This document shows positions 51,073 to 58,366 of a stretch of DNA of 64,000 nucleotides, in pieces (position 1 is the stretch's first letter; the number at the start of each line of letters is the position of its first letter). This DNA is from Hymenobacter aquaticus. GTDB lineage: Bacteria; Bacteroidota; Bacteroidia; Cytophagales; Hymenobacteraceae. Position numbers and translations under genes: made by a program. The stretch is from assembly GCF_004765605.1 (NCBI RefSeq), contig NZ_SRLC01000002.1, forward strand, positions 1,302,001 to 1,366,000, written 5' to 3'. Under the pieces are notes generated by a model. It was given only the letters and a program-made list of their open reading frames with translations, did no database searches and was not told where the DNA came from.

Positions 51073-51462
51073 ATGCAACTCGGTTCCGTAGCTCTCCTGG
51101 TGCGCGACTACGACGAAGCCCTGGCCTATTACGTGGGAGTGCTGGGCTTCCGGCTGCTGGAAGATACCAGCCTGGGCCAGGGCAAGCGGTGGGTGCGCGT
51201 AGCACCGCCCGGGGCTGAGACTGGCCTGCTGCTGGCCCGGGCCGTGGCGGAAGAGCAGCGGGCCGCCATCGGCAACCAGAGCGGCGGGCGGGTATTCCTG
51301 TTTCTGCACACCGACGACTTCTGGGCCGACTACCAGCGCCTGCTGGTCCGGGGCGTACGGTTCCTGGAAGCGCCCCGCCTGGAAAGCTACGGCCACGTCG
51401 TCGTATTTCAGGACCTGTACGGCAACCGGTGGGACCTGCTGGAAGTGCGGCGCGGCTTATAA
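51073..51462 (+). CDS. VOC (glyoxalase/bleomycin-resistance) family protein
   Basis: A 129-residue protein with two beta-alpha-beta-beta-beta units: VALLVRDYDEALAYYVGVLGF at the start and VVVFQDLYGNRWDLLEVR at the end, the latter with the usual metal Glu. Members include glyoxalase I, dioxygenases and fosfomycin- or bleomycin-resistance proteins. No feature decides between them. Monocistronic. Confidence 0.9.
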   Translation: MQLGSVALLVRDYDEALAYYVGVLGFRLLEDTSLGQGKRWVRVAPPGAETGLLLARAVAEEQRAAIGNQSGGRVFLFLHTDDFWADYQRLLVRGVRFLEAPRLESYGHVVVFQDLYGNRWDLLEVRRGL

Positions 51463-51466
51463 ACCC

Positions 51467-51502
51467 AAGCGCCCGGCCCTGAAAATTCAAGGCCGGGCGC
51501 TT
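51467..51502. terminator. Intrinsic terminator after the VOC gene
   Basis: Perfect 12-bp stem AAGCGCCCGGCC / GGCCGGGCGCTT with a 12-base loop. T-run is short. Confidence 0.75.
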
Positions 51503-51564
51503 CTTACTGACAAGCGGACACGGGTTGGGCAATAGTACGTCGGTAGCCGTCCGTCCTCGGCGGG

Positions 51565-52575
51565 CTAGTGCACTTTAAGTTGGGGGTTTGACGTGTTCTT
51601 GCCCTTTTGACCCTTCTTGTGCTCGTGCAGCAATTGAATGACTTCGTGAGTAGGGTTGGAGCCTAAGCCAATCAGCAGCCCGGTAGCCGCGATGCGCAGC
51701 CCGGGCGTGGCCGGCAGCGGGTCGGTAGAATGTATGTCGCTCATGGCGTTGATGGCGGCAAAAACGTCGAGCTGGAAAATAGCGGCCAGGGCCAGGCCCA
51801 GCAGGGCGCCGAGGTAGAGGCTCAGCAGGCGGCGGCCCGGATTGTCCTTGAACGTGGCCAGGAAGTCCTGCATGCCGCTGATGGCCGTGTCGGCCAGGGC
51901 TACTCCTTCGCGGAGCCGGGGCAGTTCGTTCTGGTATTTGGTCACCAGGAAGTTTACGCTCTGGGCGGCGGTGGCGGCCAGCAGCTGCATGCGCTGGTTA
52001 GACGGCCCGTGGGCCCGGATATCGTTGAAGCGGCGCTGCATGCTGTCCAGGTCTTGCTGCGCCGTCGTGAGGTAGGCGGGAATGGCCTGCTCGGTACTGT
52101 GCGCCGTGGCCAGGGCCTGATCCAGGTGCCCGTGAAACGGCTTCAGCGAATCGGCGAGCTGCAGCTCCAGGTCGTGCACCTGCCGGCTGATCGACGTCAT
52201 CGGCCAATATGCCCCGATGCGGGAGCTTAGCGCGTTCCAGATGCCCTCAATGACCCGCTCGATGCCGAGGGCCGCCGCCGTAATAAAGCCAATGGAAGCG
52301 GCTGTCTGGGTGCCTGCCAGCTTGTTTTCAGCCAGAATAATGAGGGCCAGCACCGCCCCGATGCTCAGCGGCCCCAGCCACTGAATCAGCCCGTTGGATA
52401 GCTCGTGCTGCTCGAAGTTGGGCCGGGTTGGCGTGTGTAATCCGCTCGGCGGGGGCGTGGCGGAGGGCTGGTCCGGAGCGGGAGTGGCTGTGGGAGTGGT
52501 AGCCGTAGGCAGCACGGAAGCGGGGGTGGCGGCCGGTGCCGACGGCGTGCTGCCAGTGGTAGAAGTGTCTAGCAT
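51565..52575 (-). CDS. Membrane protein with Pro/Thr-rich N-terminus, unknown function
   Basis: A 336-residue protein. The first 50 residues are disordered (Thr, Pro, Ala), then two hydrophobic segments (about 68-85 and 92-108), a long helical, coiled region (about 130-245), and two more hydrophobic segments (about 250-275 and 290-305), ending in a basic tail. No family is recognised. Standing alone on the minus strand. Confidence 0.75.
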   Translation of the reverse strand: MLDTSTTGSTPSAPAATPASVLPTATTPTATPAPDQPSATPPPSGLHTPTRPNFEQHELSNGLIQWLGPLSIGAVLALIILAENKLAGTQTAASIGFITAAALGIERVIEGIWNALSSRIGAYWPMTSISRQVHDLELQLADSLKPFHGHLDQALATAHSTEQAIPAYLTTAQQDLDSMQRRFNDIRAHGPSNQRMQLLAATAAQSVNFLVTKYQNELPRLREGVALADTAISGMQDFLATFKDNPGRRLLSLYLGALLGLALAAIFQLDVFAAINAMSDIHSTDPLPATPGLRIAATGLLIGLGSNPTHEVIQLLHEHKKGQKGKNTSNPQLKVH

Positions 52576-52860
52576 CGGTATTGTACAAGAAAGGAGAAGG
52601 AAGCCGGCTACCGGGCGGGCCGCCGTGAATGATTCTGAAGCAGTTCAAAAAAATCAGCCATAGCCGGCGGCGCGGCAAGGAGTAAGTGAATCGGGACTTG
52701 AGCCGCCACGCGAGGGGCTGAGCTGGCCACACGCTTGCGTGGCGGCTTTACAAAGGCACACAATTCAGCTTGCTTACTTCAGCGCAGAACTACCCATTTT
52801 CCAAACCAGGTAATTCTACCTGCTTCCGGCCGGCCGGCGTTTCGCTGCCACTTCCGCAGG

Positions 52861-53835
52861 CTACAGGCCCAACAGCTCGGCCGCGGCCCCGAAGGCCGAT
52901 TTACTGCCCTCCAGCACCTGCTGGCGCAGGGCGGGCAACTGCTGCTGGACGCTGGCTTTGGCGTAGAACTGCTCTTCCAGGCCCTGCCGGATGGCCTCGT
53001 AGAGCCAGTGCAGGTTCTGCTCCTGCCGCCGCCGCTGAAAGTAGCCGCTCTGCCGGGTTTGCTCCACGTACTGCTCCACCACCTGCCACACCTCGGCCAC
53101 GCCCGCCCCGGTCAGGGCCGAGCTGGTGGTAACGACTGGGTTCCAGCCCGAGGGAGCCAGGGGAAACAGGTGCAGGGCGTTCTGGTACTCGCGGCGGGCC
53201 AGCTTGGCGGCCGTTTCGTTCTGGCCGTCGGCCTTGGTGATGGTCACCGCGTCGGCCATTTCCATGATGCCCTTCTTGATGCCCTGCAGCTCGTCGCCGG
53301 CCCCGGCCAGCATCAGCAGCAGGAAAAAGTCGACCATGCCGTGCACGGCCGTTTCGCTCTGGCCCACGCCCACGGTTTCGATGAAAAGGACGTCGTGGCC
53401 GGCGGCTTCGCACAAGATCATGGCCTCGCGGGTGCTGCGCGTGACGCCGCCCAGGCTGCGGCCCGCCGGCGAGGGCCGGATGTAAGCCTGCTCCTGGGCC
53501 GCCAGCTGGTTCATGCGGGTTTTGTCGCCCAGGATGCTGCCCCCGCTGCGCTGGCTCGTGGGGTCGACGGCCAGCACGGCCAGGCGCTTGCCCTGCCGCA
53601 GCAGCTCCAGGCCCAGGGCCTCGATAAACGTGCTCTTGCCCACGCCCGGCACGCCCGTAATGCCCACCCGCACCGAGCGGCCCGCGTGGGGCAGCACCCG
53701 GTCGAGGACCTGCTGGGCCAGGTGCTGGTCGGTGGGCAGGGTGCTTTCCACCAGGGTAATGGCCCGGCTCAGCACCATGCGGTTGCCGGCCAAAATGCCG
53801 TCGGCGTACTCATCAACGGAAAAGCGCTTGGCCAA
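52861..53835 (-). CDS. meaB: Methylmalonyl-CoA mutase-associated GTPase (G3E family)
   Basis: A 324-residue SIMIBI GTPase that loads and protects the B12 cofactor of methylmalonyl-CoA mutase. Motifs: P-loop ITGVPGVGKSTF (about residues 59-70), Walker B-type LAVDPTSQRSGGSILGDKTRM (split between 88 and 108), ETVGVGQSE, and TKADGQNE (the N/TKxD base motif). The mutase genes are not in the window. Confidence 0.95.
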   Translation of the reverse strand: MAKRFSVDEYADGILAGNRMVLSRAITLVESTLPTDQHLAQQVLDRVLPHAGRSVRVGITGVPGVGKSTFIEALGLELLRQGKRLAVLAVDPTSQRSGGSILGDKTRMNQLAAQEQAYIRPSPAGRSLGGVTRSTREAMILCEAAGHDVLFIETVGVGQSETAVHGMVDFFLLLMLAGAGDELQGIKKGIMEMADAVTITKADGQNETAAKLARREYQNALHLFPLAPSGWNPVVTTSSALTGAGVAEVWQVVEQYVEQTRQSGYFQRRRQEQNLHWLYEAIRQGLEEQFYAKASVQQQLPALRQQVLEGSKSAFGAAAELLGL

Positions 53836-53875
53836 AGGGAGGTGGTTTTGACAGAAAATACCGGTGCCGAGCGTT

Positions 53876-53883
53876 TACCTTTG
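53876..53883 (+). promoter_or_regulatory. Candidate -7 element (TACCTTTG)
   Basis: Perfect TAnnTTTG in the divergent gap between meaB and the DUF5723 gene, about 150 bases upstream of the latter. The TTTTG upstream is 25 bases away, slightly too far. Confidence 0.35.
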
Positions 53884-54036
53884 CCCCGAGCCCGGCTGCG
53901 GCCCGCAAAATACTAGGCGCGGGCCAGAATCCGGGCACGGGGCAAATTTCCCGCTCCGGGCCGTATACGCGGCAAGTGCCCACCCGGTCCGCCGGTCCGC
54001 CGTGCGTTGTCTTATTCCTGCTTCAAGTTCAGCATC

Positions 54037-55437
54037 GTGAAGAATCTTCGTTTTGCCCTGAGTGCCGGCCTGTGGCTGGCCGCCGCTACCGGCTTGCGGG
54101 CCCAGAGTGAGCTTACTTCGTTTTCCATCGTGGGGCGGGGCGGCGTGGCCAATACGTTTGCCAACGACTACCAGGCCCTGGGCGTCAATCCGGCTAACCT
54201 GGCCCGCACCGGCAACGCCACCGTGGCCTTTACCATCGGGGAAGGCGGCGTGGGCGTGGCTTCCGAGTCGCTCACCCGCACCCAGATCCGCACCTTTCTG
54301 CGCACCGCCGACCAGCCCCTGACTTCGGCCGACAAGCGCGACCTGGCCCGGGCCTTCACCTCCGCCAACGCCCTGCAGCTGAATGCCGACTTCACCCCGG
54401 TGGCTATTTCGGCCTCCTTCCCGATTCTGGGCAGCTTCGCCTTCAGCAACCGGCAGCGCGTGGTGGCCCACATGGCCCTCAACCAGAACGCGGCGGAAAT
54501 CCTGTTTCTGGGCCAGGACGCCCCGATTTATGCCAACTACAACCCCGCCACCTCCCCGCTGCTGACCGAGGCGCTGGCCGGCACCCAGGTGCAGGGCACG
54601 TGGTACAACGAGTTCAACTTCGCCTTTGCCCGCCGCCTGATTACGCTGCCCCTGTTCCGGCTGTCGGGCGGGGTAGGCTACCGCTACATTCAGGGCGTGG
54701 GCGTGGTCGACGTGCGCATCGAGCCGGGGCAGCTGGAAGCCTACAGCGCCATGTCGCCCATCTTTAAGCTCGACTACAGCAAGCTGGTCAACAACCCGTC
54801 GTTCGATTTGCGGGAGCGGGCCAACGGGTTGCAGCCCGTGGGCAAGGGCAACGGCGTCGATTTGGGCGTGGCCCTGGAAGCGGGCAAAATGCTGCGTCTG
54901 GGCTTGTCGGTCACCGACATCGGCAAGATGACCTGGGAGGGCAACCTGCTCACGGCCTCCGACCAGAAGCTCAAGAAGCTGCAGTCGTCCGGCATCGACA
55001 ACGCGGATTTCATCAGCGCCGCGGCCCGCATCTTTGCCTCCGGCACCGACAGCGTGCTGACCTACAAGCCCAGCCTGACCCGCACGGCCCAGCTGCCCAC
55101 CAAGCTGCGCGCCGGGGCCGGCCTGCGCATCTCCAATAGCCTGGAGCTGGGCCTGGACGTGACGCTGCCGCTGAACGAGGTGGCCGGCAACATCACCGCG
55201 CCCTTCGTGGGCGCTGGCATCGACTACAAGCCGGTGCGGTTTCTGCGCCTGAGCAGCGGCGTGGCGGGCGGGGCCGGCTACGGCTTTGCCCTGCCGCTGG
55301 GCGTGGCCTTCACCACCAGCCTCTACGAGTTTGGCGTCAGCACCCGCGACCTGCCGGGCCTGCTGTCGGCCGAAAAGCCCTACGCCTCGGTGGCCGCCGG
55401 CTTCGTGCGGTTCCGCTTCGGCGAAATCAAGGATTAG
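54037..55437 (+). CDS. DUF5723 exported beta-rich protein
   Basis: A 466-residue protein with a signal peptide (FALSAGLWLAAATGLRAQ). It matches the DUF5723 family of Bacteroidota: GRGGVANTFANDYQALGVNPANL near the N-terminus, then many alternating beta-strands suggesting an outer-membrane beta-barrel (FRLSGGVGYRYIQGVG, SLELGLDVTLPLNEV). Function unknown. The GTG at 54037 is chosen because it places the signal peptide at the N-terminus. The terminator lies inside the downstream dispersed repeat. Confidence 0.85.
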   Translation: MKNLRFALSAGLWLAAATGLRAQSELTSFSIVGRGGVANTFANDYQALGVNPANLARTGNATVAFTIGEGGVGVASESLTRTQIRTFLRTADQPLTSADKRDLARAFTSANALQLNADFTPVAISASFPILGSFAFSNRQRVVAHMALNQNAAEILFLGQDAPIYANYNPATSPLLTEALAGTQVQGTWYNEFNFAFARRLITLPLFRLSGGVGYRYIQGVGVVDVRIEPGQLEAYSAMSPIFKLDYSKLVNNPSFDLRERANGLQPVGKGNGVDLGVALEAGKMLRLGLSVTDIGKMTWEGNLLTASDQKLKKLQSSGIDNADFISAAARIFASGTDSVLTYKPSLTRTAQLPTKLRAGAGLRISNSLELGLDVTLPLNEVAGNITAPFVGAGIDYKPVRFLRLSSGVAGGAGYGFALPLGVAFTTSLYEFGVSTRDLPGLLSAEKPYASVAAGFVRFRFGEIKD

Positions 55438-55480
55438 CGGCTGACTTTAGGCTGGTTGACCGTGGCGTTTTTACACCGGT

Positions 55481-55646
55481 TGTCATCCTGAGCTTGCGCA
55501 GGACCTTCCTCTGCTAAGTGACAAGCCCGAGTAAATGCACAAAGCCCTTTACCATAGCATTGGTAAAGGGCTTTTTTGTTGATACAAGCCGTAGCGGGGT
55601 AGACGAGGCAGGTCCTTCGTTCCGCTACGCTGCACTCAGGATGACA
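55481..55646. repeat. TGTCATCCT...AGGATGACA palindromic element with internal terminator
   Basis: Ends TGTCATCCTGAG and CTCAGGATGACA are inverted; the next segments (AGGACCTTCCTC / GAGGCAGGTCCT) also pair. The centre is a strong hairpin (55541-55554 with 55561-55574) followed by T6, which can terminate the DUF5723 transcript. Same family as 30623-30794. Confidence 0.75.
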
Positions 55647-55697
55647 GAATAAACAACAGGTCCTGACAACGAACAACGAGCAACGAACAACTAAGAC

Positions 55698-56807
55698 TCA
55701 CCGCACGAAGTTGGGCAGGCCCAGCTTGCTGCGGCGGCCGCCGAGCTTGAGGCCGTCGTCGACGTAGTTACAAGCTTTGCCGGCGGCATTCGGGTCCTGA
55801 ATTACGCCTAGAAAGGGGTTGTCTTCGCGGGCCACGTAGATCTTGCCATCGGGAGCCAGCTGCAACGAGCCGATTTTGCGGTTGGCCGAAGTGCCGACTT
55901 TCACCGCGTTGTCCTTGCTTTTGGTTTTCAGGTCGAACTGCCACACTTCAGCCTGCCCGCCGCCCTTGCCGTTGCAGGTGCCGTAGAGCTTCGAGCCGTC
56001 GGGCGAAAACTCGACGCCGTAGGCTTCCTCGTAAGTGCCAAACTGGCGCGGATTGCTCACTTTGCCGGTCGTGTTGTCGAAGTCGAACACCTCGAACTTG
56101 TTGCTTTCGCGCCAGATGGCGGAGGCCAGCTTCGAGCCGTCGGGCGAAAATTTCATGCAGCCAATGGCGTTCCGGCCCGGCCCGGCGTTCATGCTGCCCA
56201 CGTTGCTCAGAATCGGCTTGGTTTCGACGCCCTCGGGCGTGACCAGGTACGACACGAAGGCGTTGGAGTTCCAGCGGTGACCCACCACCCAGATGTCGCG
56301 GCCGTTTTTGTGCTTCACGGCGGCCAGCTTTTCGGCTACCGGCGAAATCAACAGCATGTTGGCCCGGGGCACGTCGCCGAAGCCGTCCTCCCGCGTCATG
56401 TCGACCACGGAGTAGCGCATGCCGTTCTTGCTGCCCTGGGGCGCGGTGGTGAAGATGTAGAACACATTGCCGCTGCCGGGGTCGGGCACGATCAGGGCGC
56501 TCTGGGCGCTGGACTTGCTGCCCATCAGGCCCTTGCCGTTGAGCATGGGCTGGTGCTTGCGGTTGTATACTACCTCGCCATCGGTGTAGAAGAGCAGCTG
56601 GCCCTGCTGGTTAGTGGCCACCGACGAGCCCTCGTAAGTGCTCATTTTGCCGTCGAGCAGCGGGGTGGGGGCGGCGGTGCCGGAAAACTTCAGGCCGGCC
56701 TGGCCGCCAAAGTACCAGATGGATTGCTCGCCCTGGGCCCGCACGGTGGCCGGCGCCGACAGGGAGGAGAGGAAAAACAGGGAAAGAACAAGGCGTTTCA
56801 TAGACAT
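55698..56807 (-). CDS. Exported WD40-like (PD40) beta-propeller protein
   Basis: A 369-residue protein with a signal peptide (VLSLFFLSSLSAPATVRAQG). It begins IWYFGGQAGLKF, the usual N-terminus of Bacteroidota surface propeller proteins that are often fused to T9SS or gliding-associated domains. PD40-like blades follow: MKFSPDGSKLASAIW, VEFSPDGSKLYGTCNG and LQLAPDGKIYVARED. No sorting domain is attached here. The ATG at 56807 is favoured over the upstream open frame, which is not signal-like. Confidence 0.85.
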   Translation of the reverse strand: MSMKRLVLSLFFLSSLSAPATVRAQGEQSIWYFGGQAGLKFSGTAAPTPLLDGKMSTYEGSSVATNQQGQLLFYTDGEVVYNRKHQPMLNGKGLMGSKSSAQSALIVPDPGSGNVFYIFTTAPQGSKNGMRYSVVDMTREDGFGDVPRANMLLISPVAEKLAAVKHKNGRDIWVVGHRWNSNAFVSYLVTPEGVETKPILSNVGSMNAGPGRNAIGCMKFSPDGSKLASAIWRESNKFEVFDFDNTTGKVSNPRQFGTYEEAYGVEFSPDGSKLYGTCNGKGGGQAEVWQFDLKTKSKDNAVKVGTSANRKIGSLQLAPDGKIYVAREDNPFLGVIQDPNAAGKACNYVDDGLKLGGRRSKLGLPNFVR

Positions 56808-57017
56808 CAGGAGCTCTACGCAGGCTGTGGGGGTAGAGGCTGCGCGGCGGCAAAGTAAGAATTGAAATCCGTGCCAAACTGCGGCGGGAGCGGCTGGTGG
56901 CTTGCTGGCCGGAATTTTTCGGGCCACGCAACCTTCGCGCCTCGCCTCTGGTCATCACGCTACAACGCCGGCTTCCGGCCCGGCGCGTGCTTTTTCGCCT
57001 CTTTTTATCCTACTCCT

Positions 57018-57629
57018 ATGATCAACCCTCTATTCCGAAACGTGCTGGGCGGCCTGCTGCTGCTGGCCGCCGGGGCCTGCAGCTCCGAAGCCACCGACCC
57101 GCAACCCGACGAGCGAATCACCCGCACCGACGAGTTCGTCAGTGCCAAGGCCGACGGGCAGTACACCGATTGCAGAGACGTGTACCGCCGCAACGGCACC
57201 GTGCCTGATACGCTGTTCAACAGCTACCAGAACTTTATGGTCAGCAGCACCCAGCGCCTGCAGCAAATCGACATCATGCGCCTGGAAAACCCGACCAGCA
57301 GCGCGAAATACTTCATCCTGACCTTCGGCGACGTGGACCTGGACGCGCTGACGGTGCCCGCCGAGTTTACCGCCGCCGACCGTTCCCGGCGGGTCTCGCT
57401 CACCTTCGGCGACTACACCAGCACCCAGGGGCCCGTTTCCGGTGCTGACCCCAACCGGTACCAGGGCTCCACGCTGACTCCGGACGGGCTGGTGGTGAAG
57501 ATTCTCAGCAAGGACAACGACGTACTGACCGGCACTTTCCGCGGGCCGGTGTCCAACTCGGCGAAGCAGGTGAAAACCCTCACGGAAGGCCAGTTCCGGG
57601 TGAAGCTCCTGCGCAAAATCCGGCCCTAA
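57018..57629 (+). CDS. Lipoprotein of unknown function
   Basis: A 203-residue protein with signal peptide and lipobox (LAAGACSS). The mature part is beta-rich with no recognised domain. The start at 57018 is the only one giving a signal sequence. It is convergent with the Nudix gene and shares a terminator with it. Confidence 0.75.
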   Translation: MINPLFRNVLGGLLLLAAGACSSEATDPQPDERITRTDEFVSAKADGQYTDCRDVYRRNGTVPDTLFNSYQNFMVSSTQRLQQIDIMRLENPTSSAKYFILTFGDVDLDALTVPAEFTAADRSRRVSLTFGDYTSTQGPVSGADPNRYQGSTLTPDGLVVKILSKDNDVLTGTFRGPVSNSAKQVKTLTEGQFRVKLLRKIRP

Positions 57630-57679
57630 CCTCTTTTTTCCGCACTACCTGTTGCACCAGCGCGCGTACTCCGCGCAAG

Positions 57680-57717
57680 AAAATCCCGTCCGGGCCAGCT
57701 GCCGGGGCGGGATTTTT
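57680..57717. terminator. Bidirectional terminator
   Basis: Stem AAAATCCCG (57680-57688) / CGGGATTTT with a long, partly paired loop; A and T runs on both sides serve the lipoprotein and the Nudix gene. Confidence 0.7.
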
Positions 57718-57754
57718 ATGTGCGTGCCTGATAAGTCCGTTGGAGTAGCCGACG

Positions 57755-58291
57755 CTAAATATCCCACTCCCCGGCCAGCAGGCGCGGAATCAGGGGATGA
57801 ATAATCCGGTAGCTGGCGCCCCAGAGCTGGTAAGGGCCCACCCGGTAGTAGTCTACTAGCATGGGCTCGGGCCAGCCGGGCAGCTGCCACCACTCCCGCA
57901 CGTGGGTGGCGGGGTCGGCGAGGGTACGCAGGCTGATTTCGAGCACCTCGGCAATTTCGGGCTGCTGGCACCACCACGTTTCGGGCCGCCGGATGCTGGC
58001 CAGAAACGGCGCAATGTGAAAGCCGCCGGTGAAGGTAGACAGCTCGGGCAAGGTCAGCAGCACCCGGATGTCGGCAGGCTTCAGGCCCACTTCCTCCTCG
58101 GCCTCGCGCAGGGCCGTGGCCAGCAGGGAGTCGTCTTCCGGGTCGCGCTTGCCGCCGGGAAACGCCAGCTGCCCGCCGTGGATGCCCCGCTCGCCGCGCC
58201 GCACCAGCACCAGCTGCAGCTCGCCGGCCGCGTCGCGGTACACGGGCACTATCACGGCTGATTCGCGCAGGGCAGGTAGGGGAGAGTTCAT
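57755..58291 (-). CDS. Nudix hydrolase, CoA pyrophosphatase-like
   Basis: A 178-residue hydrolase. The Nudix core is REAEEEVGL (residues 62-70), preceded by FPGGKRDPEDDS. The residues before it (LVRRGERGIHGGQLAFPGG) follow the pattern of the NUDT7/NudL group that cleaves CoA or acyl-CoA into 4'-phosphopantetheine and 3',5'-ADP. Typical length. CoA as substrate is inferred from this motif. Confidence 0.88.
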   Translation of the reverse strand: MNSPLPALRESAVIVPVYRDAAGELQLVLVRRGERGIHGGQLAFPGGKRDPEDDSLLATALREAEEEVGLKPADIRVLLTLPELSTFTGGFHIAPFLASIRRPETWWCQQPEIAEVLEISLRTLADPATHVREWWQLPGWPEPMLVDYYRVGPYQLWGASYRIIHPLIPRLLAGEWDI

Positions 58292-58366
58292 GGCGGCAAG
58301 ATACTAGCCAGGTCATTTTCAAATAGCTCTACTGCGCTTACTGAATTGCGCCAGCTCGTGCGGCCG

